This document shows, piece by piece, positions 1-8,557 of a stretch of 64,000 bases of DNA. The stretch's first letter is position 1; every line of letters begins with the position of its first letter. The notes under the pieces were generated by a model. It worked only from the letters and a program-made list of their open reading frames with translations. It did no database searches and was not told the DNA's origin. The stretch is taken from assembly GCF_030159895.1 (NCBI RefSeq), contig NZ_BSNI01000002.1, positions 436,039 through 500,038 of the forward strand, written 5' to 3'. The stretch comes from Maritalea porphyrae. Lineage in GTDB: Bacteria > Pseudomonadota > Alphaproteobacteria > Rhizobiales > Devosiaceae. Both the position numbers and the translations under genes were made by a program.

Positions 1-263
1 CCTTTGTCGCGGTTCTGTGCTTGGCCAATCCTGCGGGCGAAACCGTTTGTTTTGAAGGTCGTGCCGAAGGCACTTTGGTTTGGCCGCCGCGCGGTAATCA
101 GGGTTTTGGTTATGATCCAATGTTTCAGCCAAAAGGGCATATGCGGACATTTGGCGAAATGAGCGAAGCGGAAAAGCACAGCTGGTCAAAAGACAAAATC
201 GGCCTTTCGCATCGTTCACGTGCATTCTCTGAATTTGTGAAGGACTGTTGCCCTGACGACTGA
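1..263 (+). CDS. rdgB: RdgB/HAM1 non-canonical purine NTP pyrophosphatase (3' part)
   Basis: This is the C-terminal part of the house-cleaning pyrophosphatase that hydrolyses dITP, ITP and XTP to monophosphates, keeping deaminated purines out of DNA and RNA. The frame is open from base 3 at the left edge, so the start and N-terminal half lie outside the window. Visible family signatures are [22 protein letters not shown] and the terminal LSHRSRAF. The stop (261-263) overlaps the inferred hemW start, which fits the usual rdgB-hemW pairing in Hyphomicrobiales. Identity is firm; only the truncation limits the call. Confidence 0.95.
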   Translation, partial: FVAVLCLANPAGETVCFEGRAEGTLVWPPRGNQGFGYDPMFQPKGHMRTFGEMSEAEKHSWSKDKIGLSHRSRAFSEFVKDCCPDD

Positions 264-1407
264 GCCTGATCTTTTTGGTGTTTATGTGCATTGGCCGTTT
301 TGCGCGGCCAAATGCCCTTATTGCGACTTCAACTCGCACGTCCATCGCGGTCCGTTCGATGAAGACGCATATGTTGAAAACTATCTCACCGAGATAAGCC
401 AAACCGCTGAATTGGTGCCAAATCGCACTGTACGTTCGATCTTTTTTGGCGGCGGCACGCCTTCTTTGATGCAACCCCAATCGGTTGAAAAAATCATCAA
501 TGCGATTTCAACCAAGTGGCAATTGTCGAACGATGTTGAAATCACATTAGAAGCGAATCCGACAAGCGTAGAACAGGAAAAATTCCAAGCTATTCGTTTG
601 GCCGGAGTAAATCGTGTTTCGCTCGGTGTGCAATCTTTGCGCGCCGATCCCCTGGCGGCGCTAGGTCGCTTGCATTCGGTGGAAGATGCCGTGGCGGCGG
701 TAAAACTGGCGCAGTCCAATTTTGACCGTGTCAGCTATGATCTAATTTATGCTCGCCCTAACCAAACATTGGATGAGTGGCGCGATGAATTGAATGAAGC
801 GCTGGATCTAGCGCGCGAACACATCTCGCTTTATGCCCTCACCATCGAGCATGGCACTCGCTATTACGATTTGTTCCATGCAGGTAAACTGGCGATGCCT
901 GACCCTGAACTATCAGCGGACTTTTACGAGTTGACGCAGGAAATCTGCGAAGCGCGAGGTTTGCCCGCTTATGAAATTTCAAACCATGCAGCGCCTGGCG
1001 AAGAAAGCCGTCACAATCTCACTTATTGGCAATATGGAGAATATGCAGGCATTGGTCCTGGGGCGCATGGGCGTCTGCTGATTGACGGACAGCGCCATGC
1101 AACGTCCACCGAACGCATGCCATTCAAATGGGCAGAATATGTGTCGGCGAAAGGCGATGGCTTTGTCGAATTTGACGCGCTGAGCCGAGGCGAACAAGCG
1201 GACGAATATTTGCTGATGGGGTTGCGCCTTAAAACGGGGATTTCGCCAAGCCGGTTTGAAGCGCTGGCGGGGCAAAAGTTACGCCAAGAACAGATTGACC
1301 ATCTCACGGAAATTGGTTTCGTCGAAATCCTAGCAGACGGAAATCTTCGGGTGACCGACAAAGGCTGGCCGGTACTTGATGCTGTGGTTGCGGATTTGGC
1401 TGCATAA
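253..1407 (+). CDS. hemW: HemW, radical SAM heme chaperone (HemN-like)
   Basis: This is a cytoplasmic radical SAM protein of the HemN/HemW family. HemW proteins are heme chaperones rather than true coproporphyrinogen oxidases. The [4Fe-4S] motif CAAKCPYC lies in the first 25 residues, FFGGGTPSL about 60 residues later, and a HemN C-terminal domain follows. The first canonical start in frame is GTG at 286, but it would cut the conserved [10 protein letters not shown] block. That block reads back in frame to CTG at 253, which has a GAAGGA ribosome site at 239-244 with an 8-base spacer; a stop at 238 rules out anything earlier. I therefore prefer CTG 253; GTG 286 is the conservative alternative. 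About 384 residues, normal for the family. Confidence 0.93.
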   Translation: MTTEPDLFGVYVHWPFCAAKCPYCDFNSHVHRGPFDEDAYVENYLTEISQTAELVPNRTVRSIFFGGGTPSLMQPQSVEKIINAISTKWQLSNDVEITLEANPTSVEQEKFQAIRLAGVNRVSLGVQSLRADPLAALGRLHSVEDAVAAVKLAQSNFDRVSYDLIYARPNQTLDEWRDELNEALDLAREHISLYALTIEHGTRYYDLFHAGKLAMPDPELSADFYELTQEICEARGLPAYEISNHAAPGEESRHNLTYWQYGEYAGIGPGAHGRLLIDGQRHATSTERMPFKWAEYVSAKGDGFVEFDALSRGEQADEYLLMGLRLKTGISPSRFEALAGQKLRQEQIDHLTEIGFVEILADGNLRVTDKGWPVLDAVVADLAA

Positions 1408-1408
1408 A

Positions 1409-1479
1409 ACTTAGCAAATTGACTAACTATCTTGACAGGTGCTTTCTTTGTGTGAATACTTAGGAATATGACTAAGTAT
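1409..1479. promoter_or_regulatory. arsR promoter flanked by two matching inverted repeats
   Basis: A good sigma70-type promoter reads TTGACA (1432-1437), 17 bases, AATACT (1455-1460). Two inverted repeats with the same geometry surround it. The downstream one is ATACTTAG-N8-CTAAGTAT (1456-1479) and is perfect. The upstream one is ACTTAG-N8-CTAACT (1409-1428) with one mismatch. Their centres are 49 bp apart. The downstream site covers the -10 and the start codon of the ArsR gene, so autorepression is the simplest reading. The predicted transcription start falls at or next to the ATG at 1468. Confidence 0.65.
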
Positions 1480-1815
1480 GATGTGAATCTAAATCTGATC
1501 TTTGCGGCGCTGAGCGATGAAACGCGTCGTGCAATTTTGGTGCGCCTGTCGCGTGGCCCTGCCACGGTGGGTGAATTGGCATCCCATCACGAAATGGCGC
1601 TCCCCTCATTCATGGGGCACATCACAAAACTCGAAGCTGCAGGCATGATCGAGACCGCTAAGAAGGGCAGAACCCGCTATTGTCGGCTGTCGCCTGATGG
1701 CATCGCGCCAGCGCAGCACTGGCTAGATCAACAAGCTGACCAATGGGTCAAGCGGCTTGATCAATTTGATGAATATGCATTGTCGTTATTGAAAGGGAAA
1801 AACGATGAACCTTGA
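1468..1815 (+). CDS. ArsR-family winged-helix transcriptional regulator
   Basis: A 115-residue DNA-binding protein of the ArsR/SmtB fold. Helix-turn-helix residues run from about 10 to 75 (FAALSDETRRAIL, then TVGELA and LPSFMGHITKLEAAGM), and a wing follows at KKGRTRYCRL. No clustered metal-binding cysteines are present, so this is the non-metal subclass that is typically paired with an SRPBCC protein. The next gene, overlapping by 11 bases, is exactly that. The AGGA just before the start (1462-1465) is only two bases from ATG 1468. Together with the promoter position this suggests a leaderless message. The ligand is unknown. Confidence 0.9.
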   Translation: MTKYDVNLNLIFAALSDETRRAILVRLSRGPATVGELASHHEMALPSFMGHITKLEAAGMIETAKKGRTRYCRLSPDGIAPAQHWLDQQADQWVKRLDQFDEYALSLLKGKNDEP

Positions 1816-2272
1816 TCCTGAAACTGATCTCAGTTTTACGCGGCAACTCAAAGCGCCTCGGGCACTATTGTGGGAATGCTGGACCACACCTGAGCACATC
1901 AAACATTTCTTTGTTCCTCGCCCACACAAAATTGTCTCTTGTGAGATCGATTTACGCGTCGGTGGCAAGTTCAACACAACCTTTGAAGTTGACGGCGCTG
2001 AAATGGCCAACAATGGTGTTTATCTTGAAATCATTGACCAAAAGAAGCTCGTTTTCACGGATGCCTATAGCGAAGGTTGGAAGCCTGCACCTGACCCATT
2101 TATGACGGCATTTGTGATCTTTGAAGATGGGGAAGATGGCGGTACGACATACACAGCCGTGGCCCGACACCGTTCAATTGAATCGCGCAAAACACATGAA
2201 GATATGGGTTTCTTTGATGGATGGGGCACAGTGGTCGATCAGCTTGAAGAGTATGCACTAAGCCTGAAATAA
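1805..2272 (+). CDS. SRPBCC/AHSA1-domain protein
   Basis: A 155-residue START-like (Aha1/CalC) hydrophobic-cavity protein. The N-terminal FTRQLKAPRALLWECWTTPEHIKHFF is the usual opening strand and helix of this fold, and the C-terminal helix contains GFFDGWGTVVDQLEEY. Members paired with ArsR regulators are widespread, but their substrates are mostly unknown, so no reaction is assigned. It overlaps the regulator by 11 bases and is almost certainly translated from the same message under the arsR promoter. A terminator hairpin follows directly. Confidence 0.88.
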   Translation: MNLDPETDLSFTRQLKAPRALLWECWTTPEHIKHFFVPRPHKIVSCEIDLRVGGKFNTTFEVDGAEMANNGVYLEIIDQKKLVFTDAYSEGWKPAPDPFMTAFVIFEDGEDGGTTYTAVARHRSIESRKTHEDMGFFDGWGTVVDQLEEYALSLK

Positions 2273-2274
2273 AA

Positions 2275-2296
2275 TTGGGCGCCATAAGGCGCCCAA
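2275..2296. terminator. Bidirectional terminator hairpin between convergent genes
   Basis: A perfect 9-bp stem, TTGGGCGCC / GGCGCCCAA, with an ATAA loop. Read on the minus strand it is followed by TTTTATTTC, a good U-tract for the LpoA-like gene that ends at 2326. On the plus strand the tail is only weakly T-rich. It separates the convergent SRPBCC and lipoprotein genes. Confidence 0.75.
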
Positions 2297-2325
2297 ATTC
2301 TAAAGGTCTTCAAATCGCTCTTTCC

Positions 2326-3546
2326 TTAGGGCATCTTCGCATCGTCAACGATGCGGCTACCATCAATCACCACCTGCTTCATCACCAGCGCATGTTGGTT
2401 TGTGCCATTGTCAAGGAAGCGGAAGACACCGTCTTGCCCAGCAAAACCTGACGGACGCGTGAGTTGACTACGGTCATAACGTGGGGTTGCATTGGCAAGC
2501 GAAGATGAATTGGCCAGCAAAACCGATGTATAAGCAAACGTCGCCATAGGGTGAGGGGCAGAACCATAAATGGTTTCATATTCAGGCTTCAGCCGCTCAT
2601 AACCCGCGCCATCCACCGCCGGGAAAAACGCACCGGTCAAAAATGGCGTTTGCGAAACTTTTACGTCACCATCCCAGTCAGCTGAACCAATAATGGTTAT
2701 GTCAGTCTTTTCAATTTGGGCGGATTCAAGCAACACGGCAATGGAAGGGGCGGTGGCGCGATCAGGCAAGAAAATCGCATCAACCGTGCCCGAAATCAAA
2801 AAAGGCACCAATTGCTCAACGGCCGTGCGGGCTTCTTCCTCATTTGAGAATTGATAAATACCATGTACCGCTGCGCCGGTTTGTGCTGCGGCGACGCGGA
2901 ATGCCCCTTCTTGGATTTGTCCAAAATCGGTGCGAGGCACAATGGCCGCAAAGCTTTTCCGCCCAAAATTTTGCGCATATTTGACCGAACGCAAGACTTC
3001 GGTTTCAGGCAAGACGTTTAGCAAATAGATGCCTGGCGCGGACGCGCCAGAATTATTGGAATATCCAATGAGCGGTATTCCTGCCGCACGTGCGACGCTC
3101 CCAGCGGCCCGCACACTGTCAGCGCGTAAAGGACCAAGGATCAAGCTAGCGCCTTCACTCACCGCCTGTGCAGCAAGTGCCTTAGCTTTTACGGCGCTAC
3201 CGCCGGTATCTTTGACCACCAAATGAATGTTGGAGGCGAACTGCGGGCTCGAATTGATTTTATCGATGGCCATCTTCGCGCCATTGCGGATCGAAAGGCC
3301 GACTGTGCCCAATCCACCTTCGCCGCTCGTTGGAGTCAACAAGACAATGCGGACAGCGCCTTCGCCCAACACTTCGCCATTTGCCGCAGGCAAGTTTCCT
3401 TGCAGCAATGGTTTTTGTTGAATTGAGGATCGATTTGACGGTCCAAAGTTGAAGTCCGGTGTGCAGGCAAAGAGCCCTAGTGCAGCAACAAGTCCAGCCG
3501 CCAGCTTTGCGCTGGTTGCAAACGGTTTCAAACACATTGCCAACAT
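2326..3546 (-). CDS. Penicillin-binding protein activator (LpoA-like) lipoprotein
   Basis: A 406-residue exported protein with a type-1 periplasmic binding fold. The N-terminus has a lysine, a hydrophobic stretch and a lipobox LFAC with the acylated cysteine near residue 28. The mature part opens with VRIVLLTPTSGEGG and an IRNGAKMAIDKIN helix, as in amino-acid-binding (LivJ) folds. In alphaproteobacteria the copy divergent from rsmI is usually called a penicillin-binding protein activator (LpoA family), by homology to the factor that stimulates PBP1A. A transport-related binding role cannot be excluded from sequence. It is divergent from rsmI with a 149-bp gap. ATG 3537 is an alternative start. 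Confidence 0.82.
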   Translation of the reverse strand: MLAMCLKPFATSAKLAAGLVAALGLFACTPDFNFGPSNRSSIQQKPLLQGNLPAANGEVLGEGAVRIVLLTPTSGEGGLGTVGLSIRNGAKMAIDKINSSPQFASNIHLVVKDTGGSAVKAKALAAQAVSEGASLILGPLRADSVRAAGSVARAAGIPLIGYSNNSGASAPGIYLLNVLPETEVLRSVKYAQNFGRKSFAAIVPRTDFGQIQEGAFRVAAAQTGAAVHGIYQFSNEEEARTAVEQLVPFLISGTVDAIFLPDRATAPSIAVLLESAQIEKTDITIIGSADWDGDVKVSQTPFLTGAFFPAVDGAGYERLKPEYETIYGSAPHPMATFAYTSVLLANSSSLANATPRYDRSQLTRPSGFAGQDGVFRFLDNGTNQHALVMKQVVIDGSRIVDDAKMP

Positions 3547-3695
3547 TGTTTATCTACCCCAAAATTCCAATTCGCCGCATATTGCGCCTAAGCTTTTCTA
3601 AGCAAGCTATACGCAATTCTTGCAATAGCTATACAAAACAGGCACCAAAGCTTAAAGAGTCAATCGAACAATTATTGGGACAATGAGCAGATTTC

Positions 3696-4580
3696 ATGGC
3701 GGAGCAACAGTTTATTATCTCAGGTCACGCCTTCACCTGCCCAAAACTTGCCCCAGCGCTCTACCTGGTCTCGACACCAATTGGCAATCTCAAAGACATA
3801 TCAATAAGAGCGCTGGAAACCCTTGCAGGGTCTGACCTTGTGCTGTGTGAAGATACACGTACGTCAGCTAAATTGCTCAACGCATATGGCATCAAAACCC
3901 AAAAAGCCTCGCTTCATGAGCATAACGAGACAGCCCAGGCGCAAAATATTGTGGATGAGGTCATTGCGGGTAAGGCGATATGTCTTATTTCAGATGCGGG
4001 CACCCCTCTAATCTCTGACCCGGGCTTTCCTTTGGTGCGTGTGGCGGCGGAAAAAGACATACCCATCATTGCAATTCCGGGCGCTTCTGCTGTGTTGAGT
4101 GCGCTCGCTGTGAGCGGTCTACCCACAGACAGTTTTTGCTTTTACGGCTTTCTGCCTCCGAAACAACAAGCGCGGCTTTCCCGCCTCGACGAGTTGAAAG
4201 ACCAAACCGCAACGCTTGTGTTCTATGAATCGCCCAAACGCACGGCAGCAACACTAAGCGCGGTGGCCGAAGTTTTTGGCGCGACCCGGCAAATCGTCGT
4301 GGCGCGTGAACTTACAAAGCGATTTGAAACACTATACCGTGGCACCGCAGGTGAACTGGCCACCCAGTTCGAGGGCGAAAATGTAAAAGGGGAAGTTGTG
4401 ATTTTGTCTGCCGGGGCAGACAAAACGGCGGCAATTGATCCTGGTGAATGGCGCGATGCCCTTAGAGAACTGATGGACGAACTGCCCTTGCGCGGCGCTG
4501 TCGACAAGATTGCGGCCGACTTTGGCCTAAAGCGAAAGCAAGTCTATCAAACAGCTCTTGAGCTGAAAAATGAGGACTGA
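3696..4580 (+). CDS. rsmI: 16S rRNA (cytidine-1402-2'-O)-methyltransferase RsmI
   Basis: Transfers a methyl group from SAM to the 2'-hydroxyl of C1402 in the ribosomal P site, tuning decoding fidelity. The tetrapyrrole-methylase fold is plain: YLVSTPIGNLKDI near residue 23, CEDTRTS, SDAGTPLISDPGFPLV, IPGASAVLSALAVSGLPTD, and FYESPKR later. Length (294) is normal. It is the first gene of rsmI-yraN-gshB and overlaps yraN by 11 bases. The gap before it (3547-3695) holds two direct GCTATAC repeats 22 bp apart (3606, 3628). Confidence 0.97.
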   Translation: MAEQQFIISGHAFTCPKLAPALYLVSTPIGNLKDISIRALETLAGSDLVLCEDTRTSAKLLNAYGIKTQKASLHEHNETAQAQNIVDEVIAGKAICLISDAGTPLISDPGFPLVRVAAEKDIPIIAIPGASAVLSALAVSGLPTDSFCFYGFLPPKQQARLSRLDELKDQTATLVFYESPKRTAATLSAVAEVFGATRQIVVARELTKRFETLYRGTAGELATQFEGENVKGEVVILSAGADKTAAIDPGEWRDALRELMDELPLRGAVDKIAADFGLKRKQVYQTALELKNED

Positions 4581-4935
4581 TCAACGCGCCCAAGCCGAAA
4601 AGTTCGGACGGCGGGCCGAGTTCTGGGCGAAATGCTATCTATTGCTCAAAGGGTTTCGGATCATCCATGAGCGGTTCAAAGCTCGGGGTGGCGAAATTGA
4701 TCTGATTGTGACACGCGGCAAGACCTTGGCCTTTGTAGAAGTAAAAGCCCGCCGCAAGCGCACAATGCTTGCAGAAGCTTACGAGGGCGTGCGCCAAGAT
4801 CGCATCATAAATGCAGCGCGTTATTTCCTATCTCAAAACCCGCAATATAGTGACTATACAATAAGATTTGATGTGATCGGCCTTGCACCTTTCGTTTGGC
4901 CTGTGCATATCGTTGATGCGTTTCAAACCAATTGA
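4570..4935 (+). CDS. yraN: YraN-family (UPF0102) endonuclease-like protein
   Basis: A 121-residue protein of the UPF0102/YraN family, which has a Holliday-junction-resolvase/restriction-endonuclease-like fold. Motifs are RAEFWAKCYLLLKGFRII at the N-terminus, GGEIDLI and FVEVKAR (the E/D and E-x-K residues of the nuclease core), then RRIINAARYFL-like helices. The true substrate is not established. It overlaps rsmI by 11 bases and ends just before gshB, so it is translationally coupled in one operon. Confidence 0.93.
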   Translation: MRTDQRAQAEKFGRRAEFWAKCYLLLKGFRIIHERFKARGGEIDLIVTRGKTLAFVEVKARRKRTMLAEAYEGVRQDRIINAARYFLSQNPQYSDYTIRFDVIGLAPFVWPVHIVDAFQTN

Positions 4936-4950
4936 TTGGACAAGAGCTTT

Positions 4951-5901
4951 ATGGCGACGGCGAAAAAACTCAAAATTGCGGTGCAGATGGACCCAATCGA
5001 AAGCATCAATCCGGTAGGTGATTCAAGCTTTGCCATGATGCTGGAGGCCCAATCGCGTGGACATGAGTGCTTCTATTATGTGCCAACGACACTGGCGCTG
5101 GAAAACAACGTGGTCAGCGCAAATGTCTTCCCAATTAAGCTGATTGATGACACGCAAAACTGGTTTGAGTTGGGCGAAAGCAAAATTACAGATCTTTCTG
5201 AAATGGATGTGATCATGCTGCGCCAAGATCCGCCATTTGACATGAATTACATCACCACAACGCATCTCCTTGAGCGGCTGCACCCACAAACCCTAGTGGT
5301 GAATGCGCCGGACCCTGTGCGCAACGCACCAGAGAAGATTTTGGTCACCGAGTTTCCAGACTTGATGCCGCCAACATTGGTTACCCGTGATCGCTCAAGA
5401 ATACAAAAGTTCCGAGAAACCCACGGTGACATCATCGTTAAACCCTTGTTTGGCAATGGCGGCGCTGGGGTGTTTCTGCTCAAAAAAGACGATCAAAACC
5501 TAGTTTCCTTGCTTGAAATGTTCGAGGATAGTTTCCCCGAACCCTTTATGATCCAAAAATACCTTCCAGATGTGCGCAAAGGCGACAAACGCATCATCAT
5601 CATTGATGGCGAGCCTGTGGCGGGCCTCAATCGTGTGCCTGCCGAAGGTGAGGCGCGCTCCAACATGCATGTGGGTGGCCGTCCTGAGTTGAGTGATTTG
5701 ACAGAGCGCGAAAAAGAGATTTGCGCCAAAATCGCACCAGCGCTGAAAGAACGTGACTTCATCTTTGTCGGCATTGATGTGATTGGCGACTATATCACCG
5801 AAATTAATGTGACATCGCCAACGGGCATACGCGAGATCAAGAGATTTGGCGGGCCAGACATTGCTGTGATGATTTTGGACGCTATTGAAAAGCGGCGCTG
5901 A
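4951..5901 (+). CDS. gshB: Glutathione synthetase
   Basis: An ATP-grasp ligase that joins gamma-glutamylcysteine and glycine to make glutathione in the cytosol. Landmarks are [13 protein letters not shown] at the start, [25 protein letters not shown] for the ATP-binding loop, and [13 protein letters not shown] near the C-terminus. The frame extends to TTG 4936, directly after the yraN stop. ATG 4951 gives the usual [12 protein letters not shown] start and 316 residues, matching the family. Confidence 0.97.
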   Translation: MATAKKLKIAVQMDPIESINPVGDSSFAMMLEAQSRGHECFYYVPTTLALENNVVSANVFPIKLIDDTQNWFELGESKITDLSEMDVIMLRQDPPFDMNYITTTHLLERLHPQTLVVNAPDPVRNAPEKILVTEFPDLMPPTLVTRDRSRIQKFRETHGDIIVKPLFGNGGAGVFLLKKDDQNLVSLLEMFEDSFPEPFMIQKYLPDVRKGDKRIIIIDGEPVAGLNRVPAEGEARSNMHVGGRPELSDLTEREKEICAKIAPALKERDFIFVGIDVIGDYITEINVTSPTGIREIKRFGGPDIAVMILDAIEKRR

Positions 5902-5918
5902 TCGTTTAAGGTCACCCC

Positions 5919-6560
5919 ATGCCACTTGATACGTTTCTAATCGCGCTCACCACCTATTTCGCTACTATCGGCCCCGCCGATATTGTGGTCCTGTTTGCGG
6001 CGTTAACCGCCGGCGCTACCGCAAAAGAGCGACGAGCGATGGCGCTAAAGGGCACGGTTATTGGTGGCTTAGTGCTTTTGTTCTTTGCGCTATTTGGCGA
6101 AGCGATTTTGCACATTTTCGGCATTGGCTTGCCCGCATTGCGGGCGGCGGGGGGTATTCTGCTTTTGTTGATATCAATCGACATGGTGTTCGCCCGCGAT
6201 TCAAGCGCCACCTCCACAACAGACGAAGAAAATGCCGAGGCTGCTTCAAGCAATGACATATCGGTGTTTCCACTTGCGACCCCGTTGATTGCGGGGCCGG
6301 GTGCCATAGGTGCTACCATTTTGCTTATTGCAGACGCATCGGGCGAACCCGCACGGCAAGCTGCGGTGGTTGGTGGTTTGATGATCATTCTCATGGCAAC
6401 CTATGTGTTGCTGCTTGGCGCAACGCAGCTACAAAAGATCCTTGGCGTGACTATCCTGCACGTTGTGTCTCGAGTTGTGGGCGTATTGTTGGCAGCGCTT
6501 TCTATCCAATTTATCTTTGATGGTATTCGCACCTCTGGGCTTATTCCCGGCCTCACCTAA
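5919..6560 (+). CDS. MarC/UPF0056-family integral membrane protein
   Basis: A 213-residue inner-membrane protein of the MarC family with six predicted hydrophobic helices. The family pattern is seen in TIGPADIVVLFAALTAG near the start and PLATPLIAGPGAIGATIL in the middle. An acidic loop rich in serine and threonine (about 88-108) separates the two halves. MarC proteins were once linked to multiple antibiotic resistance, but that role was not upheld and the substrate is unknown. A ribosome site AAGG lies nine bases upstream. It may be the last gene of the rsmI run. Confidence 0.9.
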   Translation: MPLDTFLIALTTYFATIGPADIVVLFAALTAGATAKERRAMALKGTVIGGLVLLFFALFGEAILHIFGIGLPALRAAGGILLLLISIDMVFARDSSATSTTDEENAEAASSNDISVFPLATPLIAGPGAIGATILLIADASGEPARQAAVVGGLMIILMATYVLLLGATQLQKILGVTILHVVSRVVGVLLAALSIQFIFDGIRTSGLIPGLT

Positions 6561-6620
6561 AAGACTAATTCACGCTCACGCGGCTCGTCACCTATTCCAA
6601 TCGGCGCTAGATTTATCCTC

Positions 6621-7556
6621 ATGGTCGAAATTTTTTTGAAAACATTGCCATTCTTTGCCCTCATCGCATTGGGTTACGGTGCGGGGCGCACTGGATTTTT
6701 CTCCAAAGAAGCGATCGCCTATCTCACCAAATTTGTGTTCTATTTCGCCTTGTCAGCCATGTTGTTCCGCTTCGCCGCCAACCTCTCGCTGGGTGAGATT
6801 TTCGATTGGGCATTTGTCGGCGCCTATCTTGTCGGCAGCTTTGCAGTTTATGCGTTTACTGCACTCATCGCTGTACGTCGCGGCTTATCCATCGCTGAAA
6901 TTGCGTTTGAGGCGCATACATCGGTTATCGGAAATGTTGGGTTCCTGGGCGTGCCGATGCTTGTGCTGTTGCTCGGGGAAGCTGCCGTTGGGCCCGTTAT
7001 TCTCGTGCTGGCAATGGATCTAACCGTTTTTGGATCCCTAGTGGTGATATTGGTCACCTCCTCGAAAGGCAGCACGTCTCCAGTTGGTGCGCTAAAGGCG
7101 GCAATTTCGGGCTTGGCAGCCAATCCAATGATCGTGTCTATTTCAATTGGCTTGCTTTGGTCTGCGTTCAACATCCCGATGTGGCAGCCGCTGGACGATT
7201 TCGTCACCATTCTAGGTGCCGCCGCAACACCTGGCGCTCTGGTAGCGATTGGCGCGTCCTTGTCGACCATCAAAGCGCGCGGTCTGGTGCCCGCTTTTTG
7301 GTTGAGCGGATTAAAACTGTTTATCCATCCAATTGCGGTCGCAATTGCTGCGCTCTGGCTTTTCCCTGTGGAGCCATTTGCCGCCAGCGTGATGATTGCC
7401 TGCGCGGCGCTACCGGTGGCGGGCAATATCTACATTTTGGCGCAGCATTATCAGATCAACCCGCAAAAGATTTCAGCGTCCATTCTAGTGTCGACCGTCA
7501 TCTCGGTCGCAACCGTTTCTGTGGTCATTGCGTTGGTGAAGCAAATTCCGCTTTAG
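6621..7556 (+). CDS. AEC-family transporter (auxin efflux carrier fold)
   Basis: A 311-residue inner-membrane carrier with about ten hydrophobic helices in two five-helix repeats. GYGAGRTGFFSKEAIAYLTKFVFYFALSA near the N-terminus and ALPVAGNIYILAQHY near the C-terminus are typical of the AEC family, which includes malonate (MdcF-like) and other organic-acid exporters. The substrate cannot be read from sequence. No clear Shine-Dalgarno precedes the ATG. The stop is three bases from the end of the convergent LysR gene. Confidence 0.9.
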   Translation: MVEIFLKTLPFFALIALGYGAGRTGFFSKEAIAYLTKFVFYFALSAMLFRFAANLSLGEIFDWAFVGAYLVGSFAVYAFTALIAVRRGLSIAEIAFEAHTSVIGNVGFLGVPMLVLLLGEAAVGPVILVLAMDLTVFGSLVVILVTSSKGSTSPVGALKAAISGLAANPMIVSISIGLLWSAFNIPMWQPLDDFVTILGAAATPGALVAIGASLSTIKARGLVPAFWLSGLKLFIHPIAVAIAALWLFPVEPFAASVMIACAALPVAGNIYILAQHYQINPQKISASILVSTVISVATVSVVIALVKQIPL

Positions 7557-7559
7557 CGC

Positions 7560-8468
7560 TTAGACCCGCCGGTCAGGCATTGTTTCGTCAAGCATGGGGA
7601 ACAACCATTCCTCAAATATCTGAATCTTCTTCCAGTTTTGTCGATGTTCTGGATAGCAGAGCCAAATTGCGTGATCTTCTTTTTCAATATGTTCAAATGG
7701 TTGAATCAATGTGCCCGTTGCCAACTCTTCGCGATAAAATGATGGGGTCAACAAAGCAACAGAACTCCCCGATATTGCCGCAACCCCATGAATATATTGA
7801 ACATCCAGAATTGGGCCGGTTGCTTTTTTAAGCGCAGAAGTATCCACATTCATCGCGCTGAACCAACTGTGCCACCAAGGATCCGATGGGCTGGCCATAG
7901 GCAGCTTCAAAATGTCTGCGGGTTCATTCAATTCGTGCTGTTCAGCGAGCTTTGGCGAAAGCATAGGCGTATAGTCAAAATGCATCAGCTTTTTCGCCAC
8001 AAGGCCGGGCCAATTGCCGTTGCCGGTTCTTATGGCAACATCAACGCCAGCTGACTGAAAATCGCTATATGCCGTGCTTGATATGTCCAATTTAACGGCA
8101 AGTGCCGCACAGCAAATTGTGAATGCGCCGAAGTGCTTGGCAAGCCATGAGCTGGCAAATGTTTGCGCCGTTGTGATGGTCAATAGGTCGTCAGTCTTCC
8201 CTTTTGCCTCAGCAAACGATCGTCGAATAATCTCAAATGCTTCGGTGATGGAGGGGGCAAGTCGTGCACCGGCATCAGATAAACTGACCTGTCGTGTGCC
8301 GCGTATAAAAAGCGGTTCGCCAAACCGGTCTTCTAATTGCTTGATTTGATAGCTCACCGCTGCTTGGGTCATATTTAACTCATTGGCAGCATTAGTAAAA
8401 CTCTTGTGTCGCGCCGCAGCCTCAAAGGCACGGAGGGCGGTGAGCGGGGGTAAGGGGTCTAAAGCCAT
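7560..8468 (-). CDS. LysR-family regulator (GcvA-like)
   Basis: A 302-residue LysR-type regulator. The winged helix-turn-helix spans about residues 1-65 (PPLTALRAFEAAARHKSFTN, then NMTQAAVSYQIKQLE), with a substrate-binding-fold sensor domain after it. The wording is closest to the GcvA-type subgroup. ATG 8468 was chosen over the longer frame because AAGGAG precedes it by nine bases and the protein then starts MALDPLPPL, as in relatives. It is divergent from a DUF1127 gene, a pairing common in marine alphaproteobacteria. Its Shine-Dalgarno lies inside a palindrome that looks like its own binding site. Confidence 0.93.
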   Translation of the reverse strand: MALDPLPPLTALRAFEAAARHKSFTNAANELNMTQAAVSYQIKQLEDRFGEPLFIRGTRQVSLSDAGARLAPSITEAFEIIRRSFAEAKGKTDDLLTITTAQTFASSWLAKHFGAFTICCAALAVKLDISSTAYSDFQSAGVDVAIRTGNGNWPGLVAKKLMHFDYTPMLSPKLAEQHELNEPADILKLPMASPSDPWWHSWFSAMNVDTSALKKATGPILDVQYIHGVAAISGSSVALLTPSFYREELATGTLIQPFEHIEKEDHAIWLCYPEHRQNWKKIQIFEEWLFPMLDETMPDRRV

Positions 8469-8488
8469 GCATAAAATCTCCTTATGCA
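8468..8488. promoter_or_regulatory. Palindrome over the LysR ribosome site (candidate operator)
   Basis: Arms TGCATAA (8468-8474) and TTATGCA (8482-8488) are perfect complements with a seven-base spacer. The T-N11-A core expected of LysR sites is present (T8472 to A8484). The spacer holds the CTCCTT complement of the regulator's Shine-Dalgarno, so binding would sit right at the start of its own gene, while the divergent DUF1127 gene begins 70 bp away. Confidence 0.5.
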
Positions 8489-8557
8489 AGGTAGCTGAGC
8501 TTTTGTTGGTCATCAAGTCCAAAACGGATCATCTTGAGTTCAACAAAGGAGATCAAA

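Noticed and set aside
1023-1565. 180-residue frame on the minus strand over hemW
   Set aside because: It lies antisense to a clear radical SAM gene, is low in recognisable motifs, and is explained by codon bias of the real gene.
3459-3686. 75-residue plus-strand frame between the lipoprotein and rsmI
   Set aside because: It is antisense to the signal peptide of the lipoprotein and ends in the promoter region; no ribosome site.
6848-7426. 192-residue minus-strand frame over the AEC transporter
   Set aside because: It is a mirror of the hydrophobic plus-strand gene, with no ribosome site or family motif.
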